Shown here: piece by piece, positions 1 through 12,200 of the stretch | Numbering within the stretch: position 1 is the first letter of the stretch | Layout of the letters: each line of letters opens with the position of its first letter | Assembly (NCBI RefSeq): GCF_000003815.2 | Contig: NC_049979.1 | Location: 24,917,725 to 24,959,896, forward strand | Direction of reading: 5' to 3' | DNA length: 42,172 nt | DNA from: Branchiostoma floridae | Lineage: Eukaryota > Chordata > Leptocardii > Amphioxiformes > Branchiostomatidae | The notes under the pieces: generated by a model | Told to the model about the DNA's origin: nothing | What the model saw: only the letters and a program-made list of their open reading frames with translations | Database searches by the model: none | Translations under genes and position numbers: made by a program

Positions 1-297
1 TCGCCACAAACCAGCTGTCAGCGAATCAGAGAATAGGCTTTCGTGGCCTTTTGTAACCACTTACTTTACGGTAACTTTAGTCTAACACTATATTGTAGAA
101 AGGTAAAGACAGCTCGACTAGATTCTGGTCCAGGCAAAGTACATTTATTGACTAATTGAGGCACAACAATACAACAATATGGGTACAACAGGAACAATCA
201 GTGCACTGAGGAATCCCTAAACGTGAGCCGTCGTGACAAGGTTACATAGAGTCGGACATTGCGTTGTGTTTTGTTTACCAGCCTTGCCTTTTTGCAG

Positions 298-3200
298 GTG
301 TTTGATCAGTACCTCAACTTTATTACACTGGAGGATGATATGTTCACACTCAGGCACTCCCAGAACAGAGAGGCCATCTCATACTATGGTAAGTACTTTC
401 CCCAGGGTGCCTAAGCATTTGCACAAATTTTATGGCATTCACGTGCACCATGAATTTGAATTTATCCACTTCAAACAGCATGTGTGGCGCGTGGAAAAAG
501 GGTGTGTATTTTTTTCTCCTTTTTACGTTTCAGTCCTACAAATTTTTCACCCCGGAGTTATTTTTGTACCCTAACTGCATGTTGTTGGGCCTTGTCAGAC
601 ACATTGTATTCAGCCATAGGATAAGGTTGCTTATTCTATTGAGTAGTGGGTACTTGGGAGTTTAGTAGGGTACTGAATGTTTTTTTATGCTCGCAGGACT
701 AGTGGATACTTTACTTTAATCTTACTCCTTTAATCTTTATAACAGGATTTTCAACTTCTCGTGTGTCACAAACTATTATTTGTTTTCTTGTTTCAGCTAT
801 TAACAAAGGGGACGTACAGGACTTGGAAATGGAAGCTTCCATGGATGCTATTGTTGACAGCCTATTCTCAGTATTTGTAACATTAGGTTTGTGTAGATTT
901 TATATGTTTGTTTGACTGATTTATTTAATATATATACTGTAACAGTGGGATTCAAGTACCGCCTACCGTCCTTGCCAAGGAGTTCTGAGCTTTTGTGGCG
1001 ACATCGATAGCGGGCTTGATTTTAATTTGGGAGCTTAGCTGCCCGGGTTCGGCGCGATAGGTCATGGGTTCGAATCCCAGGAGCGAGCTTGGGTAAAAAC
1101 TGTTCTACTCGCCTCTAGTGTTTCAATACTGACTACATCAGTACCATTGGATACAAAACATGACATTTGGTATATTTGACAAATGTCAAAGGGGCTGTTT
1201 TCCTTAGTTATGATAAGAGTTTGCTAGTTAGATTTGAATGGTTTAGATGTGACAGGTCATTCCATGTAATATAACCATATACTGCCACATGCTTGTGTAG
1301 CTGGTAAATTGCACTGAAGGCTGAACATTAGATCCAGAAACATTGCTTTAGAATTTTACAACTGAGTAAGAAAAATATATGTTTGATATCCGCCCGCCAC
1401 TGGGTTAGCATGACTTTTGATTANNNNNNNNNNNNNNNNNNNNNNNNNNNNNNNNNNNNNNNNNNNNNNNNNNNNNNNNNNNNNNNNNNNNNNNNNNNNN
1501 NNNNNNNNNNNNNNNNNNNNNNNNNNNNNNNNNNNNNNNNNNNNNNNNNNNNNNNNNNNNNNNNNNNNNNNNNNNNNNNNNNNNNNNNNNNNNNNNNNNN
1601 NNNNNNNNNNNNNNNNNNNNNNNNNNNNNNNNNNNNNNNNNNNNNNNNNNNNNNNNNNNNNNNNNNNNNNNNNNNNNNNNNNNNNNNNNNNNNNNNNNNN
1701 NNNNNNNNNNNNNNNNNNNNNNNNNNNNNNNNNNNNNNNNNNNNNNNNNNNNNNNNNNNNNNNNNNNNNNNNNNNNNNNNNATGTTATCAAAATTCACCG
1801 ATTCAATCTAGCGATCCTCGTCACAATTGCTGCCTTGTTCTATTTTGCATGTAAATTTTTCAAATTGCACGTAAAATCTTTACAATTTTGCATGTAGCAA
1901 AAAAAGGTATTTCGATCCCTGTAAAAGTATTGTTCTGTTTGCATGTATACTCAGTCTGGAAAACTGACAGCCCTGAATTCCCTCCAGGCACAGTGCCCAT
2001 CATCAGAAGTCCCAGGGGAAATGCTGCAGAGATGGTAGCAGAGAAACTGGACAAAAAACTGCGGGAGAATATCAGGGACTCCAGGAACAGTTTGTTCACT
2101 TCAGACAGCCTTCAGGCTGGTCAGTTCAGCTTCCAGAGGCCACTACTGGTCATCCTGGACAGGAACCTGGACTTAGCCACACCCCTGCACCACACATGGA
2201 CATACCAGGCTCTGGCACATGATGTTTTGGTAAGACCTGGTCATGTTGGCTGTCCAGTAGGTTTATGAAATGAAATCGGGGATATTCATGGGACAGATTT
2301 GGACGTGATGACAGAAAAGGTCCTCATTTTACTTCATTTTACATTCCAATGGTACATGTACTGTCATACTGCTGAAAATCAGACAGCAAAAAACAAATAT
2401 GGCCATGATTTAAAGGGGACTCTGCTCCAGAATACTGTTTTTCTGAGTAAAATTGTATTGACAACTTAACGTTACATTTGGACACGGCAGTAGTTCCATT
2501 ATGCACTAACAATATTATTGTCATTATACACTACCAAATATTCTGATAACCACCTGAATGCCCTCCGCTGTAAATACATATGTTGTTCCCTCTTCTCACA
2601 AAGTAAGTGTGATGTTAAGAAAATTCTCTTTTTTTTAAATCTCCGATATTTTCCTGTTTTTTACATGCAACTCTATGTAAGTAAGGAGGTCTATCCCATG
2701 CTGCACTTCCAATGTACATCCCCAAAGCTTGTTGCCAATACATACATAGTAATGCATAGTGTTGTCTGTGTGCCTGCAGGACCTACAGTTGAACAGAGTC
2801 ATGGTAGAAGAACCTGCAGGGGACAAGTCTCCACCAGGGGCGAGGCCCAAGAAGAAGGCCAAGAGTTATGACCTCAACTTCACTGACAAATTCTGGCAAT
2901 CACACAAGGGAAGGTCAGTGTATACAGTCACACATTTACACTCCTACATCTTTTAACATTGGAGAGGTTCATCAGTCACGTATGAATACAGTTACTCCAA
3001 TTTTCTTCAATCAATGACTGTTTTGTTAAGGTACGGTACAAATTTTCGATGTCTAACAGCACATCTTTGTCACGGGGAATGACCTCGTCTCAATCTCGCG
3101 AGAGAACACGAGACTAGGTCAGGCTTGCGTGGATCATCTGCCCCCTCCCCCCGCCTCCTTGCGGAGAAGGGGTAGGTAGGACTTGAGCAGCTCCCAACCC

Positions 3201-6200
3201 TCATTTTTAAAAATCTTTATTTTATTTCTGGGCACAAATCATGTTTTGGAATCTCTTAGATCACAAGTAGGCTCATGATGTTAGGAATGAATTTCAGAAT
3301 TACTCAAGACAGTTAATGGTGAAGACCATACATTTGTCGCATACATTTTATGATCACCAAGATGTAAGGATCCAGGCCAGGGTTGGACAAGCTTTCTAAA
3401 ATCCACTTGTCCTATCGGGCAAGTACATTAAAAATGTACTTGCCCGAACCAACTTTTCACTTGCCCGAAATTTAAATGACATTTTTCTATGTATTTTCAC
3501 ATTCATCAATGAAATTCTTTTGTTATTGGCTATATTGGTGCACTGGAAAACGAAATTTTAATGACTTTCACTCTTTAGACGGCATTTAAGTTACAATGTC
3601 CTCTAGATCTATCCATAGTGACACATAACAGAAGCAGTTTGGACTGCCTGGTTCACTTCAATAGTCAACTGTATGATTTGCCAATTAAGAAGATATGTTT
3701 CAACATCATGCTTTTTGTCATTTTCTACATAAGTATATAAGTAGATGACATTCACTTTGCCTGGTTTTGCATGTGATTTTTTTTTTACAATATATGCTTT
3801 AAACTCAGAAAAACTCTGACTTTTATTTATTGAAATGAACTGACTACATATGGGCACGTAAGAAAAATATTAAAAGTACACATAACGTTATCTTCTCTCA
3901 CTGACAGTCAGACTCGGGTCAGTGAGAGAACTGCAAAGCTGGGAATTCTTCCTAGAACTGTAGGATCACCTTGATTTACTTCAATTAGGAAACAGTGTTT
4001 GTGCTTTTCTGACCATCTCTTGGGAAGAAATTGATGCTTTTCTGACCATCTCTTGGGAACAAGTTGACACGGACCATTGGTTAAAAGTTTCTACAGCTTG
4101 GGATATTTCACTAGCAGTAGCATGGGGCAACCAGTGTATTGAGAAGAAGAAGAAAATTCAAAATGAAAAAAAAAATTGCAATATACTTTATTTACATGTC
4201 TATTACATCTGTTGAAATCACAATAACAACAAAATATGTGTCAATTTTGGACTGTTCAGCAAGAAATCAACCACCCCTCAGAAAAGTTCTACCCATATCA
4301 TAGTACACTCTTCCGATGACCTACATGCCCCCAGCGCCATCTTGAAAAATCTGGAAATTTGCACGGTCGCCTGTCAAGTGAACTAGCGAAGATTTCTCGC
4401 CTATTACTATCCAAAATCCAAGGAGCCTTGCAAAATGGATGTCTTCACGGGCTTAAAAATGAAAATCTCACTTGCCCGTCGGGCAAGTGGGGGAGGATAA
4501 GCGCTTGCCCGATCTGGACTTTAACTTGTCCGGGACAATCGGGCTGGTGGACTTGTTCATCCCTGCAGGCCATTCTTTGTTTTATTCTCCGTGTTTTCTG
4601 CTGAGTAACTTTGTTCCTACAATTTGAAGGGGCCATTCTGTTCAATAGTGCAATACTGGAAAATGTTGCAAAACATGTCATATTGTTACATCTGCTTGGA
4701 GATTACTTTTTAGTACCATTGTTGCTGCATACTCAATTTGAATACTTTAAAATTACATGCACTATTACTTTTGATATTCCTTGAGGATAAAGAATTTAAT
4801 GGATGAAAGTGAAGAAATCGATTAATGTACAAAGTTCTAAATAATGGTTGCATTACAACTGCACTAACAATTGTACTTTTTAATTGTAATAGTTACTGGA
4901 GGTTGCATGATACTACAAAGATGAATGTTGTGCCCTGATATCTGAATGTGAGGAAAAGAGAATGAAGAAGTTAATATATGACACATTCTGGGAGGCGATA
5001 ACCCTTACTGCGTACAAGTAGGCAAATATATCTACAAATGCTTCTATACCGTAGAACCAATACTGTAAATGACATGCTAGACCCAATATGTTGATCTATA
5101 GATATCCATATATGTCTGTTAAGTTGTACTGTAAGTAGTTGTTATAGACCTTACAAAAATCGCTGTACTTTTGTTGTGCCAATAAAGATTTCAATGACTG
5201 CATTGATTCCCCAGCCCGTTCCCTGAGGTGGCCGAGGCTGTGCAGAGGGAGTTAGAAGAATACAGGTCACAGGAGGACGAGGTCAAGCGACTGAAAAGTG
5301 TCATGGTGGGAATCAACTTTCATATGCCATTTTAACTTATGAGTCTATAACTAGATATGTTCACCTGCAAGTAATAATTATGATTAATGAATGCAGCTGG
5401 ATTTCTCTTAAAAGTGAATGTAGTGAACTAGAGTCACATGGCTCCTTACATGTGCATTTACCTTCAAATGATTTCAACCTTTACAACTGATGTGGTGAAC
5501 TGATGTGTGTATGTCATTAAGTAATGCAAATAAGGTCCTCATTTTAATAAATTATATTACTTGATCATCTCCTCCACTGAAATAAGAGACGTACATGTAC
5601 ACTATCTATCTTATAAAAGAAAACTATAGTTAGCATTTTGTTAGAATTTATGCAAATGAGGTCTTCATAACTTCCACATGCCACAAGTGAAAAAAATTCT
5701 TGTCATTTATCACAATGGGATTACATGTATAGCATTTTCTTATTAGTTATGCAAATTAGACCTTCATTTGCATAATAATGATAATCTGCCAATGTTTCTC
5801 AATTGAAAATGTGACATGTTGGAATAGTCCTTTAATGGAATAGAGCAGGTATATAAAATCCCCTCATCAATTATTTGTTTGTTTGTTTGTTTGAACCTTT
5901 ATTGTTCATGAGAAGCTCAAATCAGCCAGCAGGCCGCTTTTCATTTAGGTCATGAGGGAGGTAAGGGTCAGATTATGCAAATTTATTCCAAATTGCATAA
6001 AGAATATAGGAAGCATCACTTTTAGGGTATCTACATACCAAAAATCATGACAAGCCGTCAATCTCTTCATAATTATTCACTTTCAAAGTCTGACACTAAA
6101 CCGGTCCCTGCAGTAAAAAAAAGCCACTGGGGGCCCAAATCTACACCACTTACTCTCGGCCTCAAGAGATGTCTACCAGTCAAAAATCATAGCCATTGCA

Positions 6201-9200
6201 TAGTCCAGAACTTGAAATATCAAACCTGGAAGTTCTGCTGTAGTACTGCTGTAGTACTGTAACAAGCCATTAGGGGGCCCAGAATGAGTCTCATCAAAGC
6301 CTACCAACATACCGAATATCAAAATACAATTCATCCAGGCATTCTAGGGTTATGCTGGTCTTCTACAGACCCCCTCAAAGCAAAATTAATGCTACCAAAA
6401 ATATAACCTTCTTAAGGAAGGTAATTTTGTATGTTATCAACATGATACCTGCTATTGCTGACCTGTCTGCCTACAATTGGTTTGATTTGATTTGATTTAT
6501 TCGGCTGTATAGTGAGAAATACAGCCAGGGCTACCCAACCAGCTGGAGGCTATTATTAAGGCCTAGCCCCGGTAACTGTACAATATACAATAATAACATT
6601 ACATTTGTTGATACATGAGGTTTGTTGTATTTACTGACCATCTGAATTTCTTTTGTGTTGTGGTGACTGTTTCTGCTTGATTTGTGCAGGGTCTTGAGGG
6701 AGAAGATGAAGGAGCTATCAGCATGCTGTCGGACAATACTGCAAAGCTCACATCTGCTGTCAGGTAAACTTACTTTTCTCATGCCATCTTCAAACATATG
6801 CAAATAGCTGCTACTTGGCAAGAGAGCTACTATTTGCTAAGCAGACACAAATTGAAAGCAGACTCTAAGTTTTCCTAGAAAAAGCCCTGGCTGTGTAAGG
6901 TGTTTGATATATTTGGATGTTTCCAGTGGTACCTTAGAATACTAAATACAATTTCAGTATACAAAATGTACTTACTTATACCCATAGCAAGTGTGCTGAA
7001 TACAGTGCAATCTCACTATTATATACTGAGGAACCCTAGGAACCTTACGTTTTTATTGCTATGTATCCCGGATGTCTCCAGTCCGATCTGTAATAGCTTT
7101 GTTTGTCCCCCATCTCTAGCTCCCTACCAGAGCTGTTGGAGAAGAAGAGGTTGATAGACATGCACACCAACATAGCCTCAGCACTGCTGGATCACATTAA
7201 GGTACAAAATCATGTACAAAATGCAATGTGTAGAAATTTCTTCACACACATATCTAAACTAAGGAAAAGAATTTGGGCACAGAGGATGACTGTTCAGTAA
7301 AGAAAACTGCCAATTGGTTTTAATACAATTCAGATTGCGATCGGAGTCTGTCCTTGGACCATTAACAGTTCTAAGAACAGATTGCAATCGCTAGCTTTTG
7401 TGGCAGGTTGAAACCCTCTGGCCGGCTTTGGTACTCTCTTATACTGCCGGTAAATCTGCCTGGAGATTATACCAGACTTGTGCCACTTCTGTTAATCTGT
7501 GGAGTTAACTTCACTCAAGGCTACCAAGGCTTTTCGCAGTGGTTTTACGTTCGCGGTAGCACTATGCACTGTAGTCTCTTACTGCCATGGAAAAATATTC
7601 GCGGTGGTTTTATGTTCGTGGTGAAGCGGCTACCGCGAAAACTGCAAACATTAAACCACCGTGAAAGTTTCTGCATTTACAGTAGTTGTCTGTTGCAATC
7701 TTCTGAATCTTGCCATGAGGTATGTCTGGTTGACTCTTGTGTTGATGATATGTCTATTCAGGTGCGCAAACTGGACGTGTATTTTGAGATGGAGGAAAAA
7801 ATGATGAGTAAGCAGTCACTGGATAAATCCCTCATGGATATGTTTTCAGATCCTGAAGGTTTGTTCTTGAAATCTATCATTTGACCAAGGATGTTATGTA
7901 ATGTTATGTAACGTCATATTGAAGTTTTTCAACACAGAAGAACTTTCATGTTATATAACGTCCTTGATTTGACAAATTTTTATGTTCTTCAGGAGTTGAA
8001 AATTCGAGGTGAGCAAATTTTGTGTTGTATGACAGTTGAAAAACTTCAATATGAATTATATCAACACAGAAGAACTTTCATGTTATATAACGTCCTTGAT
8101 TTGACAAATTTTTATGTTTATTGTCAGAAAAGGGAACCATTTTGGTTCTAGAGTCCATTCCAAGACACCGTGCGGATGTTTGTTGCCATTGTTTAGAATT
8201 GATTTTAAAAGTTTTGTAATTATATGTCTAGGACATTTGATACTTCAGAAATATTTTTAACACTGTTTCAACTTTATAGATATTTCCCTGGTCCTGTAAA
8301 ACTTTGGAAATATTCATGGTGTGGAATTGGATACTTCTAATAGTTTCTAAATAATGATAACAGCATTATTTACCATTTTCTACCATTTTTTGTGTAACAG
8401 ACACCCTGTGGTGTTTGATTACCTTATGTGGTAGGACAGAGCTAGAGGTGCTGGTCACCATGTATATGTGTTTTAACAGTACAAAAACATGTAGTTGGTT
8501 AGGCTAGACCATGCTAGGGTACTAAACATTTTGCATTTGCCTGCAAATGCTATTTTTCGAGTCTGATTTTTCTAGTCTTCTCTATTTCTTGTGTATTGAA
8601 CTTAAACGCAGAATACATATTCTTCCTTACAATTCTTTGTTTCGAAGCCCCCTTCTTAACTTCTAAAGATGGCAGTAGCTCATCAGAGAAATGTTTGACC
8701 CTGTTTTCTGTTTATGAGAAGTGTTGTTTAGGCCACACTGAGTTTTGTTCTTGCATATTCCAAAGTAATATTTTAGCAGGAAAACATGCAAACAGGAAAC
8801 TTGTACAAGCTTGACTTGGCTCCCTGAAGCTGTGTGTGTCAAGGTTTCCAGCAGGGTTGTAGCCAACCTGAAATCATTTTCCGTCCCCTCGATTGTAAAT
8901 CCTATCAAGCACCAAAGCGTGAGACGTCGCTCCAAAGATGCCACGTTCCTAGAGGGGTACAGGGGCATGCTCCCCTGGAAAATTCTGAAATCTATTTTGG
9001 AAATTAATTTTGCTGGTAGACTAAGCTGTTCAACGGCATCTGTCTTGGTAAAAAATTACTCAAGGAAGACAGTTATTTTATATTTTTACATATCTTTTCA
9101 TATCTTTTGTCCATCACAGAGGACGGAATGGGCAAAATTATTTTCTGTCCCCAGCTGCAAAATTCCGTCAAAGGACGGAAAGGCGGGCACTGGCTACAAC

Positions 9201-12200
9201 CCGGGTTTCCAGACTTTCCCCATAGACTTTATATGTTTGTCTTTCCTTTCAACAATTCAAAGAAAATGTAAGAATCTAATATATAATTAAGTCAGACTCT
9301 TTTTCCCTTTTATCTAGCTGGTAGTCCAGAGGACAAGATGAGGCTGTTTATCATCTATTTCATCTGCAGTGCCCAGACCATGTCCGATGTAAGCTTCTCT
9401 AACATTTTCCTGAGATGTAATGATTTCATAAGCATTCTTATTGACCACAAAGATGATATAGTGGAGAGATGACAGGATGAAACCTATTTAAAGGAAAATA
9501 TTTTCTGAACCTTTGTTTTAGAACAATGATCTTTGGGATTTGACTGTTTCATTTAGCTTTTCTTACATGTAGAATTCGTATTTCAAAAAAGTCTGTTGTT
9601 ACTTTGAGTTTTGACCTTTTTGTCAACACAAATATTGTCCTCAAATCTTTGAGTGTATCCATCAGCCTTCCTCATGTATTAGATACAAAAAAGGCTTTCA
9701 GTCTAAGCCTGTGATTAGTTGGTTGTTGGTATGCAACTTTAGGTCCAATAGTCTCATTCAGTCTCAACGTTTTTTCTTATTGGACCGGTCCCAAAAAAAC
9801 GGACATGAAAAAATTAGGTGGACCGGATGTTGGACTGATTAGAAAATTAACAGACTATTTATTAAACATTCACCCGTTTTGGCGCTTGCAGGTGGAAGAG
9901 AATAACAAGAGTTTATAGTCATTTCTACCAAGTTTTACAGTCAATCGTACAGGTGCAGTTAGCGTTGTAGGATTATAAAATGCCAGTGTGAGTCAAATAG
10001 TCCACCAAACAGATTTCTTTGTAGTGAACCATTGATATTAGTCATACTGAATCAGGTCCAGGTTCAGGTCCGAATCTGGACCTGATCCTCTGGACCTGAA
10101 CTGGACCTGGACCTGCATTTTCTGTACCGGTACCCAGCCCTAGTCTCAACAGTAGTAGATGTGATGTAACAGTTGTAAATTTGTCATTTCCAGGCTGATA
10201 TTGACCAATATGCTGTAGCTCTCCAGGCTGCTAACTGTGACCTGGCACCACTGCACTACATTAAAAGATGGAAGTGAGTGTACACCCTTTACATAGCCCG
10301 AGTCAATGTCTACGCTCTCGGAGCCAAAGTCAATGTCTAAGTTTTGCTGACAACATGTATTTCAATTATCATTACCTGAAGTGCACATGTATATGTCCCT
10401 CCTAGTAGTATCTACATTGTACATGTATCTATCTATAGCTATCTCTCACTCTCCATATACAGTTTGTAATGTAGTTATCTAAATAATTATTAAACACTCA
10501 ACTTTTGACAATGGCAGTGCCTTAAAAAGAAAAACAAAGTTTAACGTTTTTCTTTTTAAGGCGAAAGAAAAACAAACGTTTTTCTTTTTAAGGCACTGCC
10601 ATATTGTTACAAGTTAGGGATAACAAAACCTGTATTTTTTTATTTCTTTTATTTCTTATTGCAGGGCTTTTACAAAGATGACAGCAGCACCCAGTCAGTA
10701 TGGGGGAGGAGGGACCAAAACAATAAGGTATTAAACACATTAAATGTGTACAAGATAGTATTTGATCTTTGTATCCAAAAAACATATTGGAATGGTTACT
10801 GTATATTGATCTTGTTTCAAGCATAGGTAAATCAATGTACTAGTAATTGCATTATGTCCACCTGAGTAACACTACAGTTTGGATGTGGCGGCTTCACAGC
10901 GAACTTAAAACCACCGCAAACATTTTCCATAGCAGTAAGAAACTATAGTGCATGGTGCCACCGCGAACTTAAAACCACCGCAAAAAGTCCTTTTTCCTGC
11001 TACCACGAAATTAAATCCCCGCAAACTTAAATACATTCACAGTAGTTGCCCCCAAGCTCCATTATGTTCCAGCGCTGCCTCCCAGCCTGCTGGAGTCAAA
11101 TGAGCTTGAAACCTCTCCAAATTGTGGTGGGACTTGTGGAAAGCAGAGAATCACCTACAGGCACAGTGAACATGATTCGGCATTGAGAAGTACAAAAACT
11201 GATATTGATTTATTTACTATTCCTTTAGGCCACACCAATTTAATTTCTTGGTTCACGGATTTTTTCATAAAAAATATGGAGCGAGAGGGCGAAATAAAAA
11301 TAAAAATAAAAATTGTAAAATGGTTGGGGTAAAGGTAACGGCTAATCCAAAACATAAAGAAAAAAGTTTTCAGCTTGAAAAAAGTACAAAAACACTATTT
11401 TTGTACAGTAACAGCACCTGTACCCACACTTTAAGGAGCTTATAATATAAAGGCCAATTTGCTACACCAGAAAGTTGGTGAATGGTTTCATTAATGGTGA
11501 AAATTTGCTGAGTGGTAATTTTTATTTTTATTTTTTTTCCCAAAAAATAGGAGCGAGCGAATCCGTGAACCAAGAAATTAAATCGGTGTAGGCTTAAGCC
11601 ACAGTAGAAAATCTTCTTTCCTTGCAGCATGTTCTCCCGACTGATGAACACGGGGTCAGAATTCGTGATGGAGGGCGTCAAAAACCTGGTGGTAAAAAAG
11701 CATGTAAGTTCTATTTTGTTGGCAAATTGTACTAGAATAAGGTTAGTTAGTTCTTAGCAACAGTTAGATGACAGGTGGGAATGAAACATTGGTGGGTGTG
11801 TCGTTCACAATACTGTTTTGTGACAGAAAAATTAAGGTTTTCATAGATCCATGATGGTAACCAATCCTGTTACATGTAGCTTCAAATTTTTTGCCAAAAA
11901 AAATTTATGACAAATGTGACCACACCCTGTTGATTTTTTTGTGCCTCAGAATCTTCCGGTGACCCGAGTTGCTGATGCTCTGATCGACAACAAGTCCTAC
12001 CAGGTAAGCATTCAAAACCCCAGATGTCCTCTACTCCCTTCCAAAATAGCTGTTCTATTGTATGTTACAATCTGGATACTAGTGAATTGTCATTATATTA
12101 AAGTTATGAAGTCAAAATGTCAAAGTTTGCTCTACATGTGTTTTTTTGCAAATTTGTTAGGTTTGCTTATAATTGCTAAAATCCATGATAATGTATATCC

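Noticed and set aside
1020-1090. Possible functional tRNA gene around the ggttcgaatccc motif
   Set aside because: No complete cloverleaf can be drawn; related copies at 22.8 and 23.1 kb identify it as a SINE.
1383-1854. Open frames across the gap at 1424-1781
   Set aside because: They consist almost wholly of unknown residues; only N keeps the frame open.
5175-5190. AATAAA in an SCFD1 intron as a polyadenylation site
   Set aside because: It lies about 35 bases before a well-supported exon at 5215; intronic polyadenylation is possible but nothing else supports it.
8811-9290. 159-codon frame in the SCFD1 region
   Set aside because: It is carried by the hAT-like MITE at 8852-9204 and shows no domain.
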